From positions 62,001 to 126,000 of the forward strand of contig NZ_MVHH01000005.1 in assembly GCF_002086515.1 (NCBI RefSeq): a stretch of 64,000 nucleotides of DNA, read 5' to 3'. Source of the stretch: Mycolicibacter arupensis. GTDB taxonomy: Bacteria > Actinomycetota > Actinomycetes > Mycobacteriales > Mycobacteriaceae. This document shows positions 40,790-51,907 of the stretch, piece after piece; position 1 is the stretch's first letter; each line of letters begins with the position of its first letter. The notes beneath the pieces are model-generated. The model worked only from the letters and a program-made list of their open reading frames with translations, was not told the origin of the DNA and did not search any database. A program made the translations under genes and the position numbers.

Positions 40790-42139
40790 TCAGCCGAGTG
40801 CGGAGTTCGAGCCAGCGAGCTCACTGACCTCGTCTTCGAGGACGTGCACTGCGTGAATGCCGGGCTTCAAGGACAACTTGGCGACCAGTTCGTCGAGACC
40901 GGCCTGGTCGACGTTCCAGTGCTGGACCACGTCCGGTGTCTGCTGCAGCTGGGCGATCACCTGGTCCAGTGGTACCGGCGCCTCGCGGTCGGCGATGTTG
41001 GTCGACACCACCCGGGCTACCGGGGCAATGGTCCGGGTGCGGGCCGCCGGAGCGCCCAGCGCGCCTCCGGCCGCGCTGCCCAGGGCTGCCGGGGCGAGCA
41101 TGCCCGGCACCGACCCGGCACCGGGTGCGGCGGCCAGGGCGGCCTCGGGCAACGATGTGGATGCCAGTTGAATCGCCGAGGTGGCGCTGGCCCAGTTCGG
41201 CGGCACCGACAGCGCACCCACCCGCATCGCGCTGGCCGTGCTGGCACCCGCAGCCGCGTGCAGGCCGGAGCCCGCGGCCAATCCAGTGCTGGCCAGTCCG
41301 CCACTGAGTCCGGCCTTCGGAACCGCTGGAAGCACCGCCTTGTAGCCGCTGCGGAATTGGGTTATGCCCATGTTGGTGCTGCCGTTGGTCACATTGACCC
41401 AGGCAGTTTGGCTGACCGTACTGCTGACCGCACTGAGGTGGATCTCCCAGAAATCTGAGGTCTCGTCGGTACCGGTGATGAAGTCGAGGAAGCTCCGCCA
41501 TGCGTTGTTATAGCCGTTTGCCAGCCCATTGATCTCTTTGAGGATGGCTTGCAAGACGTCGTGCGGCGTCGTAGCAGCAGCTGCCGACGGGGCATTACTG
41601 CCATCACCTTGGGTGGTCTGCGGCGGCTCGGCGAACGCACTGAGGTTCGCGGCCGCTGCCGACGCTCCCGCGTATCCGAGCATGGCCGCGACATCCTGTG
41701 ACCACATCCGACCGTATTCGGCTTCAACCGCGGCAATCTCGGTGCTGTTCTGCCCAAGGAGGTTACTGGCCACCAGCGAAGCCAACAGACTGCGATTGGC
41801 CGCGATAGCTGGCGGCGGCACGACCCCGGCAAACGCGGATTCATAGGCGCTGGCTGCAGCTCTCGCTGCGGCCGAGGTCTCCTCGGCCTGTGCTGCCGTG
41901 GCAGACATCCACGTCACATAGGGAGCGGCCGCCGCCGCCATGGCAGCTGCGGAGGGGCCCTGCCAACCACCGCTCAAACCCGCCAGGGCCGCGGTGTACG
42001 ACGAGGCCGCCGCGTGCAGTTCCGTGGCCAATCCCGACCACGCCGCTGCAGCGGCAAACAACGGGTCCGCACCTGGACCGGTATACATCTGCCCCGAGAT
42101 GACCTCGGGGGGCTGCGCCGCAAAACTCTGAAAGACCAT
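40790..42139 (-). CDS. PPE-family protein (SVP subfamily)
   Basis: A 449-residue PPE protein, exported by ESX systems in mycobacteria. The PPE domain covers residues about 1-178: QPPEVISGQMYTGPG at the N-terminus and AAWSGLATELHAAASSY, with the WxG-like turn in GGWQGPSAAAM. The C-terminal part carries GALSVPPNWA, the SVP motif that defines the subfamily. It lacks a PE gene next door, which is usual for SVP proteins. It lies 18 nt after the frameshifted PPE gene. Confidence 0.93.
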   Translation of the reverse strand: MVFQSFAAQPPEVISGQMYTGPGADPLFAAAAAWSGLATELHAAASSYTAALAGLSGGWQGPSAAAMAAAAAPYVTWMSATAAQAEETSAAARAAASAYESAFAGVVPPPAIAANRSLLASLVASNLLGQNSTEIAAVEAEYGRMWSQDVAAMLGYAGASAAAANLSAFAEPPQTTQGDGSNAPSAAAATTPHDVLQAILKEINGLANGYNNAWRSFLDFITGTDETSDFWEIHLSAVSSTVSQTAWVNVTNGSTNMGITQFRSGYKAVLPAVPKAGLSGGLASTGLAAGSGLHAAAGASTASAMRVGALSVPPNWASATSAIQLASTSLPEAALAAAPGAGSVPGMLAPAALGSAAGGALGAPAARTRTIAPVARVVSTNIADREAPVPLDQVIAQLQQTPDVVQHWNVDQAGLDELVAKLSLKPGIHAVHVLEDEVSELAGSNSALG

Positions 42140-42157
42140 GACCGCGTCCTGCTTTCG

Positions 42158-43425
42158 TTATTTGGCGATCGGAGGGATGACGATAACGGTGGCGGTGGTG
42201 GCGATGTCCGGAGCCGTCTGGGTGTTGGTGACGTGGCTGACCGCACTGATCGCACGGGTGGCGCCGGCACCGGCCGCCTGACGTACCGGGGTACCCATGG
42301 CACGCCCCGCCAGGCTGGCGAGTGCCATCTCGCCAGCCATCAGGCTCTCGCCGTTGGCCGCCAGCGCCGGAGCCGCCTCCAACACGCTCGCCTGCAGTGC
42401 CAGCGTCGCCGTCTTGACCGTCGGAACAGCGGTGGCCCAGCTCGCCGGTACCGACATCGACCCGATCAGGCCCGCGCGGCCGACCGCCCCCGATACCGCG
42501 GACGGGATGCTGTGCGAACCGGTCAGCATCGAGCTGGACATCAGCGGTGCCAGGGCGCCCACGATCGGCTTGGGGCTGAGCGTGGTGCCCAGATTCCCGA
42601 GCGCGTTGTACACGGCCGGGATGCTGATCGCCATCTGGTAGGCACCGCGCGCCGCGTTGAGGGATCCGACACCGTATGGCCCGTTGACGGTGCCGATAAC
42701 CGTTGAGAAGGTCTTCACGATGTCCTCGTAGTCATGGAGGATCTCGGCAGCCCATGCGGGCAGTGCAAGGGGATTGGTAGACAGGCCCTGCAGTGTGGTG
42801 GGAATTTCGGCGAGCAGGTCCGACAGCGTCGACTGCGCACTGGAGGCCGCTGCGGACTGCGCCGCGCTGGTGGCCGCCGACTGACCGGCCTGTCCACCGG
42901 CGTTGGTGGTCTCCGGCGGGGTGCCGAACGGGTTCAATTGAGCCGCGACGGCCGAAGAACCGGAGTAGGCGTACATCGCGGCCGCGTCCTGCGCCCACAT
43001 CTGGCCGTACTGCGCCTCAGTTGCGGCGATGGCCGGCGCGTTCTGCCCCAAGAAGTTGGTCGCCACCAGCGTGGCCAGCAGGGCGCGGTTGGCGGCGATC
43101 ACCGGCGGAGGCACCGTAGCGGCGAAGGCCGCCTCGTAGGCACCGGCTGCGGCCGCGGCTTTCAGCGCGGTTTCTTCGGCGACCACCGCGGTGGCCTTCA
43201 ACCACGCTGCATACGGAGCCGCGGCCGCCGTCATCGAGGCCGCTGAGGGACCCTTCCACGCCGAGCCGGCCAGGTCGGTGATCACCGAGGCGAACGACGT
43301 CGCCGTGTAGTCCAGCTCGGTCGCCATCGCCGACCAGCTCGCCGCGCGGCCAGCAACGGCGCCGACCCGGGTCCGGCATACATTCTCGCGGAGTTGACTT
43401 CCGGCGGGAGCGCCCCGAAATCCAT
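42158..43425 (-). pseudogene. Frameshifted PPE-family gene (SVP subfamily)
   Basis: The natural start is the ATG at 43425, which encodes [20 protein letters not shown], a perfect PPE N-terminus. About 27 codons in, the frame breaks near 43341-43350, where GCGCGGCG stands for an expected GCGGCGGCG, a loss of one G. The rest ([12 protein letters not shown] onward, 389 codons from an internal ATG at 43327) is an intact PPE body with WKGPSAASM and the SVP motif MSVPASWA. A protein starting at 43327 would lack the PPE signature helix and is unlikely to be exported. A sequencing error in a GC repeat is an equal explanation. A second, intact paralogue follows. Confidence 0.85.
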
Positions 43426-43461
43426 GAATCCCCTGCCCCTCTAAGCCGAGTAACGAACCGA

Positions 43462-43504
43462 CCCACCCGATGTGTTGCCCCGCTGTGGGGGCAATTCGGG
43501 TGGG
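43462..43504 (-). repeat. Long inverted repeat in the PPE upstream region
   Basis: Outer arms CCCACCCGA (43462-43470) and TCGGGTGGG (43496-43504), and inner arms TTGCCCC (43475-43481) and GGGGCAA (43488-43494), all perfect, separated by a small asymmetric bulge and a 6-nt loop. This gives 16 base pairs. It ends 37 nt upstream of the PPE ATG at 43425. No T-run follows in either direction, so a leader structure or protein site is more likely than a terminator. Confidence 0.7.
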
Positions 43505-43517
43505 CCAGAACCAACCG

Positions 43518-43531
43518 CGAACAACCGTTCG
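43518..43531. promoter_or_regulatory. LexA/SOS-box-like palindrome
   Basis: CGAAC-AACC-GTTCG matches the inner ten positions of the mycobacterial LexA box (TCGAAC-N4-GTTCGA); only the outermost T and A differ. A weaker copy, CGAAC-GAAC-GGTCG, lies at 43552-43565. Both are upstream of the PPE genes on the minus strand. Confidence 0.4.
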
Positions 43532-43799
43532 TATGGCGTGGAGATTAATCGCGAACGAACGGTCGCCGAAAAGAGGTCAGTGCCCCGTCGGGGCCGCAAT
43601 ACGGGCGGATCGGGCGCCGCGAGAGGCTGGGCGGCGGCGAGCCCGGGGAGGCATTTTTCCACTTCCGATCTGCACAAATGTCACTGTTCAGACAGTTATG
43701 CGGCACTTGCCAGGCGCCGCGGACTGGTCCCCGACGGACTTAAGAATCTCGGCGCGAGAAAGTCGGCCCTGGCTAGACGCGGTTTCCGACGCCGACCTT

Positions 43800-46700
43800 T
43801 CACGCCTTAGCGATGGACACGCGCACTCCGTCGCCGATTTCGGTGGCATCGACCGGCTCGCCGAATTCGAAGTGGGTGGCCAGGATTTCTCCGGCGATCA
43901 ACTCGGCGTGCGTCTGCGCCCACCCCCGCCGTTGTTCCGGTACCGAGATCACCACGGTGATCCGGTCGGAGACTTCCAGTCCGCTGCTTTTCCGTAGCTC
44001 CTGCAGTTCGCGGATCCGGTCCTTGGCCCAGCCCTCGGCCTCCAACTCAGGCGTGACGGCACTGTCGAGCACCACCAGGCCTGCGCCGTCGGGCAGCGCA
44101 ACGGTGTACTCCGGATCTGCGGCCACCAGTTTGGAGGTGTATTCGCTGGCCAGCAGCACCACCGGTCCGGCGCTCAGGGAGCCGTCCGGGTTGACGATGC
44201 CCTCCCCGGACTTGACCGCCTTGATCGCGGCCTGCACATCCTTGCCCAGTCTGGGTCCGGCCACCTTCGCGTTGACGGCCAGATCGAACCGGCCGTAACG
44301 GGCGATGTCGTCGGTGAGTTCGACGGCCTTGACGTTGAGCTCGTCGGCGATCAGGTCGGTGAAGGGCGCCAGCCGCTGCGGGTCCTCGACGGCGACGGTG
44401 AGCTTCGGCAGCGGCAGCCGAACCCTGAGCTGGTGCGCCTTGCGCACCGACGACGCCGCGGAACAGACCTCGCGGACCTGGTCCATCGCCGACACCAGTG
44501 CGGCATCGGCGGGCAGGGCGTCGGCCTGCGGCCAGTCGGTCAGGTGCACCGAGCGTTCCCCGGTCACTCCGCGCCAGATCACCTCGGTGGTCAGCGGCAG
44601 CAGCGGCGCGGCCAGCCGCGCCGTGATCTCCAGCACCGTGTGCAGGGTGTCGATCGCGTCGGGGTCCTCGTCCCAGAAGCGCTGACGAGAACGTCTGACG
44701 TACCAGTTGGTCAGCGCCTCGGTGAACTGTCGCAGTTGCTCACAGGCCCCGGAGATGTCACACACGTCCAAGGCGTGCGTCAGGTCGTCACGCAGCGTTG
44801 CCAGCTTGGCCAGGATGTAGCGGTCGAGCACGTTCGTCGAATCGGTGCGCCAGACACCGGGCTTGGGGGCATACAGGGTCAGGAAGGTGTAGGCGTTGGT
44901 CAGCGGCAGCATCACCTGCCGCACGCCCTCACGGATGCCCGCCTCGGTGACGATCAGGTTGCCCCCGCGCAGGATCGGCGAGGCCATCAGGAACCACCGC
45001 ATGGCGTCGGAACCGTCGCGGTCGAATACCTCGTTCACATCCGGGTAGTTGCGCAGCGACTTGCTCATCTTCTGCCCGTCGCTGCCGAGCACGATGCCAT
45101 GCGCCACACAGGTTTTGAATGCCGGTCGGTCGAACAGTGCGGTCGCCAGCACATGCATCATGTAGAACCAGCCGCGGGTCTGGCCGATGTATTCGACGAT
45201 GAAGTCGCCCGGATAATGGGCTTCGAGCCCGCCTCCGCCGTCAAACCATTGCTGGTTCTCAAACGGATAGTGCACCTGGGCATACGGCATCGAACCCGAG
45301 TCGAACCAGACGTCGAGCACATCGGGGATGCGCCGCATGGTCGAACGGCCCGTCGGGTCGTCGGGATTGGGCCGGGTCAGCTCATCGATATAGGGGCGAT
45401 GCAGGTTGTCCGGGCGCACCCCGAAGTCACGCTCCAGGTCATCCAGGCTGCCGTAGACATCGATCCGCGGATAGGCCGGGTCGTCGGACTTCCACACCGG
45501 GATCGGGGTGCCCCAGTAACGGTTCCGGGAGATCGACCAGTCCCGCGCACCGCGCAGCCAGTTGCCGAAGATCCCGTCCTTGATGTGCTCGGGGTACCAG
45601 GTGATCTCCTCGTTGAGCTCGACCATCCGGTCCCGGAACTGCGTGACCCGGACAAACCACGACGACACCGCCTTGTAGATCAGCGGGTTGCGGCAGCGCC
45701 AGCAATGCGGGTACGGGTGCTCGTAGGTCTCGTGACGCACCAGCACCGCGCCGTTGGCCGCGGCCGGCCCGGTGCCGTTCTTCAGGTCGGCGATGATCGC
45801 CTTGTTCGCGTCGAACACATGCTGGCCGACATAGTCGGGCACCGTCGCATCGAAGCGGCCCTTGGCGTCCACCGGGGTGACCGGGGTGATACCCGCCGGG
45901 TCCGTGGTGTTCTTGTCGTCCTCACCGTAGGCCGGCGCCAGGTGCACGATGCCGGTGCCGTCCTCGGTGGACACGAAATCCGCGGCGAGCACCCGAAAGG
46001 CGTTCTCCGAGTCCATGAAATACGGGAACGGCGGCGCATACCGCAGACCGAGCAGCTCCGATCCTCGGTAGCTGCCCAGCAGCTGCGGCTCCTGCTCCTG
46101 CCCCAGGCCGAGCTCGCGGGCGTAGGCACCCAACCGCGCCTCGGCCAGCAGGTAGCGCCGCTCCCCCGCGGCCACCACCACATAGGTGACATCCGGGTTG
46201 ACCGCGACCGCCTGGTTGGACGGCAGTGTCCACGGTGTCGTGGTCCACACCAGCAGGTGGGCGCCGTCGAGCTCAGGGGGCTGCGCGCCGACCACCCGGA
46301 ACCCGACGGTGAGCGCCGGGTCCTGGCGGCTCTTGTAGACGTCGTCGTCCATCCGCAGCTCGTGATTGGACAACGGGGTCTCGTCGCGCCAGCAGTACGG
46401 CAGAACTCGGTAGCCCTCGTATGCCAGGCCCTTGTCCCACAGCTGCTTGAACGCCCACAGCACCGACTCCATGAACGGCAGGTCCAAGGTCTTGTAGTCG
46501 TTGTCGAAGTCAACCCAGCGGGCCTGCCGGGTCACATAGGCCTGCCATTCAGACGTGTAGCGCAGCACCGATTCCCGACACGCCTGATTGAAAGCCGCGA
46601 TACCCATCGCGTCGATCTGCGACTTGTCGGTGATGCCGAGCTGACGCTCGACCTCGAGCTCGGCGGGCAGACCGTGGGTGTCCCAGCCGAAGCGGCGATC

Positions 46701-46952
46701 CACCTTGTAACCGCGCATGGTGCGGTAGCGCGGGACGATGTCTTTGACGTATCCGGTGAGCAGATGCCCGTAGTGCGGCAGTCCGTTGGCGAACGGTGGA
46801 CCGTCGTAGAACACGTACTCCGGCGCACCGTCGCGACGGTCAACGCTGGCCCGGAAGGTGTCGTCGGCCGCCCAGTAATCCAGAACAGCGGCCTCGGCCG
46901 CCGGGAAGTCGGGGGCGCCGGCGGTCGGCTTCGGATAGCTGCGTTCGCTCAC
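43800..46952 (-). CDS. ileS: Isoleucyl-tRNA synthetase IleS
   Basis: Class Ia synthetase of 1050 residues charging tRNA-Ile. The HIGH-like motif is [11 protein letters not shown] near residue 50 and the KMSKS motif is [12 protein letters not shown] near 605. The CP1 editing domain is present ([11 protein letters not shown] near 250). It closely resembles the eukaryote-like, mupirocin-tolerant mycobacterial type by comparison with the M. tuberculosis sequence I remember. The GTG at 46952 matches the homologue's N-terminus; upstream in-frame codons are T-box leader. Expression should depend on uncharged tRNA-Ile through that leader. Confidence 0.97.
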   Translation of the reverse strand: MSERSYPKPTAGAPDFPAAEAAVLDYWAADDTFRASVDRRDGAPEYVFYDGPPFANGLPHYGHLLTGYVKDIVPRYRTMRGYKVDRRFGWDTHGLPAELEVERQLGITDKSQIDAMGIAAFNQACRESVLRYTSEWQAYVTRQARWVDFDNDYKTLDLPFMESVLWAFKQLWDKGLAYEGYRVLPYCWRDETPLSNHELRMDDDVYKSRQDPALTVGFRVVGAQPPELDGAHLLVWTTTPWTLPSNQAVAVNPDVTYVVVAAGERRYLLAEARLGAYARELGLGQEQEPQLLGSYRGSELLGLRYAPPFPYFMDSENAFRVLAADFVSTEDGTGIVHLAPAYGEDDKNTTDPAGITPVTPVDAKGRFDATVPDYVGQHVFDANKAIIADLKNGTGPAAANGAVLVRHETYEHPYPHCWRCRNPLIYKAVSSWFVRVTQFRDRMVELNEEITWYPEHIKDGIFGNWLRGARDWSISRNRYWGTPIPVWKSDDPAYPRIDVYGSLDDLERDFGVRPDNLHRPYIDELTRPNPDDPTGRSTMRRIPDVLDVWFDSGSMPYAQVHYPFENQQWFDGGGGLEAHYPGDFIVEYIGQTRGWFYMMHVLATALFDRPAFKTCVAHGIVLGSDGQKMSKSLRNYPDVNEVFDRDGSDAMRWFLMASPILRGGNLIVTEAGIREGVRQVMLPLTNAYTFLTLYAPKPGVWRTDSTNVLDRYILAKLATLRDDLTHALDVCDISGACEQLRQFTEALTNWYVRRSRQRFWDEDPDAIDTLHTVLEITARLAAPLLPLTTEVIWRGVTGERSVHLTDWPQADALPADAALVSAMDQVREVCSAASSVRKAHQLRVRLPLPKLTVAVEDPQRLAPFTDLIADELNVKAVELTDDIARYGRFDLAVNAKVAGPRLGKDVQAAIKAVKSGEGIVNPDGSLSAGPVVLLASEYTSKLVAADPEYTVALPDGAGLVVLDSAVTPELEAEGWAKDRIRELQELRKSSGLEVSDRITVVISVPEQRRGWAQTHAELIAGEILATHFEFGEPVDATEIGDGVRVSIAKA

Positions 46953-46958
46953 TTCAGT

Positions 46959-47160
46959 GTCGTCTCCCAAGGGCCCGGCCCGGGGACGACGCTGCGCGGT
47001 TGCGCAAGCGCCGCGGTACCACCCCGCTTGCCGCACACCCATGCCGAGGCGCGACCGCTCGATGTGAGGCTGTGACGGGCCGTCCCGTTCGGTTCTACTG
47101 GGCCAGCGCGTGGCCGTTCTTCCGAAGGCTCCCCGGTGATTGCCGGTTCAGTGCCGTTGC
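46959..47160 (-). ncRNA. ileS T-box riboswitch (translational type)
   Basis: The leader before ileS carries the T-box core GGGGTGGTACCGCGG (47011-47025, minus strand), whose TGGT pairs with the tRNA acceptor end. Upstream, CAATCACCGGGGAGCC has an ATC specifier codon (47138-47140), matching tRNA-Ile(GAU). Downstream, GTCGTCCCC (about 46982-46990) can pair with GGGAGACGAC (46959-46968) and hide the Shine-Dalgarno GGGAG, so uncharged tRNA should free translation. There is no terminator T-run, in keeping with actinobacterial ileS T-boxes. A TAGACT -10 at 47166-47171 gives a start site near 47159. Confidence 0.92.
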
Positions 47161-47165
47161 AGGTC

Positions 47166-47171
47166 AGTCTA
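47166..47171 (-). promoter_or_regulatory. Putative -10 element of ileS
   Basis: Minus-strand TAGACT (TANNNT type) ends 6-7 nt before the first bases of the T-box leader and lies downstream of the mmpL stop at 47219. This position supports transcription of the complete leader. Confidence 0.5.
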
Positions 47172-47218
47172 AGGCCCCGCATCAGCGCGGTGTGCACAGG
47201 GCTGAGGCTCAGGACCGC

Positions 47219-50212
47219 TCAGCGGTCGGTATCTTCCTCCGGTGGCTGAATCGCCGCCAGCACTTCGGTGGGACGGTCGTCGGTGCGCTTGCCGGGCCGT
47301 CCGGACAACTCCGGGAACGCCGTGGCAACCATGTCTTCGAAGGTCTGGTCGCTTTTCTCGGTTGCGGTCTCTGCGGCGGCAGGCGGTCCCGTCGGCCGTG
47401 CCCGCGCAGGGTGCTCGCGCACGTTCAGCGGCCACCAGAACCACCGCCCCAACAGGGCCGCCATCGACGGCATCATGAAGGAGCGCACCACCAGGGTGTC
47501 GAACAACAGACCGAGCCCGATCGTTGTGCCCACCTGACCTACCACCCGCAGATCGCTGACGAGCATGGACGCCATGGTGAAGGCGAAGACCAGCCCGGCG
47601 GCGGTCACCACTTTTCCGGTGCCGCCCATGGTGCGGATGATGCCGGTCTTGAGCCCGGCACCCATCTCCTCCTTGAACCGGGCGACCAGGAGCAGGTTGT
47701 AGTCACAGCCCACCGCCAACAGGATGATCACCGACATCACCATCACCAGCCAGTGCAGGTGGATGCCGAAGATGTACTGCCACAGCAGGACCGACAGACC
47801 AAACGATGCGCCCAGCGATGCCAGCACCGTACCGACGATCACCACCGAAGCGATGAAGCTGCGGGTGATCAGCAGCATGATGATGAAAATGATTGCCAGG
47901 GATGTGATTCCGGCGATCAGAAGGTCATAGTCTGCGCTGCCCTGCAAGTCGTTGAAGAGCGCTGCGGTGCCGGCGACGTAGACCTTGGCGCTCGACAGCG
48001 GCGTACCTTTCAGGGATTCGGTGGCGGCCTTCTTGATCAGATTGACCCGTGCCATGCCTTCGGGAGTCGCCGGGTAGCCGTCGTGGGTGATGAAGAATCG
48101 GGCCGCGTGTCCGTCCGGTGACAGGAAAAGCTGCACCACCCGTTTGAAGTCGGGATTGTCGAACGCTTCCCGGGGCAGGTAGAACGAGTCGTCGCTCTTG
48201 GCCGCGTCGAAGTCCTGACCCATGGCTGCCGAGCCGCCACCCACCTCCTCGATCTGCGTCATGATCCCCGACATGGTGCTGTGCAGCGTCAGCATCATGG
48301 TCTGCAGGCTGCGCATCGCGGCGATCTGCGCGGGCATCATCTCCAGCAGCTGGGGCGTCACCGCGTCGATATTGCTCATGTCGGGCGCCAGCTCGTCGAG
48401 TTTCTCGGTGAGCAGGGTGGTGCCGTCCATCGACGCATACGCCGCCCGCAGTGACAGACACGTGGTGTCGCCGCGGCAGTCCTTCCCCTCGACGGATTCA
48501 CGCAGCGACTTGGAATTTGCGTTCAAATCGGCCATGTTGCCGCGCACCTGCGCGGCCAGGTCCCTCGCCTCGTCCGAGACGCCTGCAGCATGATGCGTGT
48601 TGGCGGCCATCTGCTGCATCAGCCCGTACATGCGCTGCAGCGAGGCGATGGTCTCCTCAAGGTCGTCGGCCTGGCGGCGCATATCGGCCACCCGGTTCTT
48701 GACGAAGTCCAGATTCTGCATCTGCCCGGCGTTTTGCATGCTCAGCAGGAAAGGGATCGAGGTGTGCCCCAGCGGGGTGCCCTCGGGGCGGGTCACACCC
48801 TGGACCATGGCGACGCCCTCGACGGCGAAGACGGCCTTTGCCAGCTTGTTCAGTATCAGGAAGTCCGCGGAGTTGCGCATATCCCGGTCGGACTCGACCA
48901 GCAGGACCTCGGGCAACAGCCGTGCTTCCGGGAAGTGCCGCGACGCGGCCGCCCAGCCGAGGTTGGCCGGGGTGTCCTGCGGAATGAACGAGGGATCCTT
49001 GTAGCTGACCTTGTATCCGGGCAGCGCGAGCAGGCCCACGAGCGCCACCGCGCAGGCGGCGACGAATATCGGTCCCGGCCAGCGCACGATCGCGGTGCCC
49101 ACCTTGCGCCACCCGCGGTCGGACATCTTGCGGCGGGGTTCGAGCAGGCCACGCCGCGTGGCCACGGCCAGGACCGCGGGCACCAGCGTGAGCGAGATGG
49201 CCACCGCGACCAACATCCCCACCGCGCAGGGCACGCCCATCGTCTGAAACACCGGCAGCCGGGTGAAGCTCAGGCAGAACGTGGCTCCGGCGATGGTCAG
49301 GCCCGAGGCCAGCACCACATGGGCGACGCCGCGGTAGGTGGTGAAATACGCCGTCTCCGGGTCTTCACCGGCATGACGGGCCTCGTGATAGCGGCCGATG
49401 AAGAAGATGCCGTAGTCGGTCCCGGCGGCAATCGCCAGGGTCACCAGGATGTTGATCGCGAACGTCGACAGTCCGATCAGCCCGTGGTGGCCCAGGAATG
49501 CCACGACCCCGCGTGCGGCGGCCAGTTCGACCCCGACCACGGCCAACAACACCGCGACGGTGCTGAACGAGCGGTAGAGCAGCAACAGCATCAGTGAGAT
49601 CACCGAGACGGTGGCCACCAGGATCTTGAGCACCGCCCGGTCACCGCTGGTGTTCATGTCGGTGACCATCGGCGCCGGGCCGGTGACGTAGGCCCGCACC
49701 CCCGGGGGCGCCGGCGTGCGGGCCACGATGTCGCGAACCGCTTCCACCGAATCGTTGGCCAGGGCCTCGCCCTGGTTACCGGCAAGGTTGAGCTGAACCA
49801 GTGCAGCCTTGCCGTCGGGACTCTGCGCGCCGCCCGCCGTCAGCGGGTCGCCCCAGAAGTCCTGGATGTGCTGAACGTGTCGGGTATCGGCGTTGAGCTG
49901 GGCGATCAGTTCGTTGTAGTAGTGATGAGCGGGGTCGCCAAGTGGCTCGTCACCTTCGATGACGATCATCGCGGCACTGTCGGTATCGGACTCCGCGAAG
50001 TCATGTCCAAGCCGCGCCATCGCCTGAATCGACGGCGAATCTTTGGCGCTCAACGACACCGGGTGTTCCTTGGCGACCTGTTCCAACGGCGGCACGGCAA
50101 CGCTGACCAGCGCGGTAAGAGCGACCCAGCCCACGATGATCGGAATCGCGAAGCGGCGCACGAACTGCGCCGCCGACCACTGGCCGTGGCCCAGTTGATG
50201 TCTACTCGTCAC
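47219..50212 (-). CDS. mmpL: MmpL-family RND lipid/siderophore exporter
   Basis: A 997-residue inner-membrane transporter. One helix near the N-terminus ([20 protein letters not shown]), then a periplasmic domain, five helices, a second helix-periplasmic domain (which includes a coiled-coil stretch, residues about 480-640, as in MmpL4-like members), and a final five helices. The proton-relay Asp-Tyr pairs are visible in [15 protein letters not shown] and [15 protein letters not shown]. The GTG at 50212 is preferred over an upstream TTG. No mmpS partner is adjacent. It may export the product of the neighbouring oxidase-methyltransferase genes; that is inference. Confidence 0.93.
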   Translation of the reverse strand: MTSRHQLGHGQWSAAQFVRRFAIPIIVGWVALTALVSVAVPPLEQVAKEHPVSLSAKDSPSIQAMARLGHDFAESDTDSAAMIVIEGDEPLGDPAHHYYNELIAQLNADTRHVQHIQDFWGDPLTAGGAQSPDGKAALVQLNLAGNQGEALANDSVEAVRDIVARTPAPPGVRAYVTGPAPMVTDMNTSGDRAVLKILVATVSVISLMLLLLYRSFSTVAVLLAVVGVELAAARGVVAFLGHHGLIGLSTFAINILVTLAIAAGTDYGIFFIGRYHEARHAGEDPETAYFTTYRGVAHVVLASGLTIAGATFCLSFTRLPVFQTMGVPCAVGMLVAVAISLTLVPAVLAVATRRGLLEPRRKMSDRGWRKVGTAIVRWPGPIFVAACAVALVGLLALPGYKVSYKDPSFIPQDTPANLGWAAASRHFPEARLLPEVLLVESDRDMRNSADFLILNKLAKAVFAVEGVAMVQGVTRPEGTPLGHTSIPFLLSMQNAGQMQNLDFVKNRVADMRRQADDLEETIASLQRMYGLMQQMAANTHHAAGVSDEARDLAAQVRGNMADLNANSKSLRESVEGKDCRGDTTCLSLRAAYASMDGTTLLTEKLDELAPDMSNIDAVTPQLLEMMPAQIAAMRSLQTMMLTLHSTMSGIMTQIEEVGGGSAAMGQDFDAAKSDDSFYLPREAFDNPDFKRVVQLFLSPDGHAARFFITHDGYPATPEGMARVNLIKKAATESLKGTPLSSAKVYVAGTAALFNDLQGSADYDLLIAGITSLAIIFIIMLLITRSFIASVVIVGTVLASLGASFGLSVLLWQYIFGIHLHWLVMVMSVIILLAVGCDYNLLLVARFKEEMGAGLKTGIIRTMGGTGKVVTAAGLVFAFTMASMLVSDLRVVGQVGTTIGLGLLFDTLVVRSFMMPSMAALLGRWFWWPLNVREHPARARPTGPPAAAETATEKSDQTFEDMVATAFPELSGRPGKRTDDRPTEVLAAIQPPEEDTDR

Positions 50213-50287
50213 TTCTCGAGACCCCCCAGCGGACAAAATGCCCAAACGATCACTGTAACCCCCTGTTCAGGACCGTGGCAGCCGAAG

Positions 50288-51784
50288 CTATCCGATCTGG
50301 TAGTCCGACAGCGGGAAGTGGTCCTGCTCCTTCACGGCGCTGCGCACCGAGGTCGGCCGGAAAAGCGGGGCCTCGCCCGTGCTCTGGTTGAACCAGTAGG
50401 AATTCGATGTCGCACAGTTGCCCCGGTGGAACACCGAGCTGTCCAGCAGGCCCATCATCCGCTCGTAGAAACGGGTGTTGGCCTCCTCGGTGACCTCGAA
50501 GGTCTGTGCCTGGCGCCGCTGCACCTCGCCGAACAACCGCTTCATGTGCCGCGTCTGGTATTCGACGGTGTTGAACCACGACAGCCCGACCCAGGAGAAC
50601 GGGCTGGCCATGTTGATGAAGTTCGGGAACTGCGGGGCGGTCATCCCCTGGTAGGCCTGGAATCGAGTCTCCCGCCACCACTTGCCGAGGTTGCGGCCGC
50701 CGCGGCCGATCACCTCGATAGCCGGCAGGTTGCCCTCCCAGACGTCATATCCCGTCGCCAGCACCAGGGTGTCGATCTCGCGCTTGACGCCGTCGCGCGA
50801 CACGATCCCGTCGGGCTCGATGCGCTCGATTCCCTCGGTCACCAGGTGCACGTTGGGCTTGGCGAACGTCGGGTAGTAGTCGTTGGAGATCGACGGACGT
50901 TTGCAGCCGAAATCGAAGTCGGGCTTCATCTTTCGGGCGAGTTCGCGGTCGCGCACCGACCGCTGACGATGCAGCGCGGATTGGACTGCCATGGCCTTGT
51001 TGAGGAACTTGAATCGCTTGTAGCGCCACATGGTCAGGACCATCATGAAATCGGTGGTGTTGTCGGTGAGCCATCGGACGATGCGCTGGGTGAAGGGCCG
51101 CCGCGCGAACATACGCTGCACCACCGGGGGGAACACCACATCGGACTTGGGCGTCACCAGGATCGGGGTGCGCTGATAGACGGTCAGATCAGCGACTTCC
51201 TTGGCCAATTCCGGGATGACCTGGATTCCGGTGGACCCCGTGCCGATGACTGCCGCACGACGGCCGGCCATTGAGTAGTCGTGGTCCCACTGTGCGGTAT
51301 GCACCACGTGCCCGGCGAACGTGTCGATGCCGGGGATGTCCGGCACCTTCGGCTGGCACAGGAAGCCGGTGGCCACGATCAAGAACTGCGACGTCAGCGT
51401 CTCCCCGCCGGACAACGCGATGCGCCACACCTTCGCGTCCTCATCCCACTGGGCGCCGTCAACGCTGGTGTTGAAGCGCATGAGGCGCTGCACGTCATAT
51501 TTGGCCGCGACGTGCTCGGCGTAGGCCTGCACCTCATTACCGGGGGCAAACAGACGCGACCAGTAAGGATTGGGCTCGAACCAGTAGGAATAGGTGGTCG
51601 AGGGCTGGTCGACGGACAGGCCCGGGTAATGGTTGACCCGCCAGGTACCGCCGAGACCGTCCAGGCGGTCGAGGATCACGATGTCGTCGTAGCCCAGCTG
51701 GCGGAGCTGGATCGCCGCGCCGATACCGCCGAAACCAGCGCCCACGATGACGACTTGATGGTGCTGGCGCTGCTGGGTCCCCAT
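50288..51784 (-). CDS. Baeyer-Villiger-type flavin monooxygenase
   Basis: A 498-residue class B monooxygenase. FAD-binding GAGFGG is at residues 15-20, the fingerprint FAGHVVHTAQW at 156-166 (pattern FxGxxxHxxxW), and the NADPH-binding GTGSTG at 181-186. ATGYDVWEGNLP near 350 is the third conserved motif. Such enzymes insert oxygen into ketones or oxidise N and S atoms. It lies 75 nt upstream of mmpL on the same strand and is divergent from the AurF-type oxygenase gene. Substrate unknown; relatives include EthA-like mycobacterial enzymes. Confidence 0.9.
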   Translation of the reverse strand: MGTQQRQHHQVVIVGAGFGGIGAAIQLRQLGYDDIVILDRLDGLGGTWRVNHYPGLSVDQPSTTYSYWFEPNPYWSRLFAPGNEVQAYAEHVAAKYDVQRLMRFNTSVDGAQWDEDAKVWRIALSGGETLTSQFLIVATGFLCQPKVPDIPGIDTFAGHVVHTAQWDHDYSMAGRRAAVIGTGSTGIQVIPELAKEVADLTVYQRTPILVTPKSDVVFPPVVQRMFARRPFTQRIVRWLTDNTTDFMMVLTMWRYKRFKFLNKAMAVQSALHRQRSVRDRELARKMKPDFDFGCKRPSISNDYYPTFAKPNVHLVTEGIERIEPDGIVSRDGVKREIDTLVLATGYDVWEGNLPAIEVIGRGGRNLGKWWRETRFQAYQGMTAPQFPNFINMASPFSWVGLSWFNTVEYQTRHMKRLFGEVQRRQAQTFEVTEEANTRFYERMMGLLDSSVFHRGNCATSNSYWFNQSTGEAPLFRPTSVRSAVKEQDHFPLSDYQIG

Positions 51785-51907
51785 AAACAGAACACGCTAC
51801 CCCAACGCAATAATGTGCCGCCTTATGTGCAGATCGGGCATATGTGATACATCTCTTGACGGGTAGGTAAAATAACGGTTGCCACAGGGTCCCAGCATGA
51901 TGTCAAT

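Larger units (their letters stand above)
43426..43799. other. 374-nt non-coding interval between ileS and the PPE pair
   Basis: No credible gene. The short reading frames here have no family match and lack ribosome-binding sites. It holds a strong hairpin (43462-43504) and two SOS-box-like repeats (43518-43531 and 43552-43565), described separately, and must contain the promoter of the PPE genes. Confidence 0.6.

Noticed and set aside
43472..43810. A 112-codon plus-strand frame in the ileS-PPE gap
   Set aside because: No ribosome-binding site or family match, and composition (Arg/Gly-rich) looks like non-coding translation.
44433..47075. An 880-codon plus-strand frame opposite ileS
   Set aside because: It mirrors the ileS codons in the complementary frame and runs through the T-box leader; no protein features.
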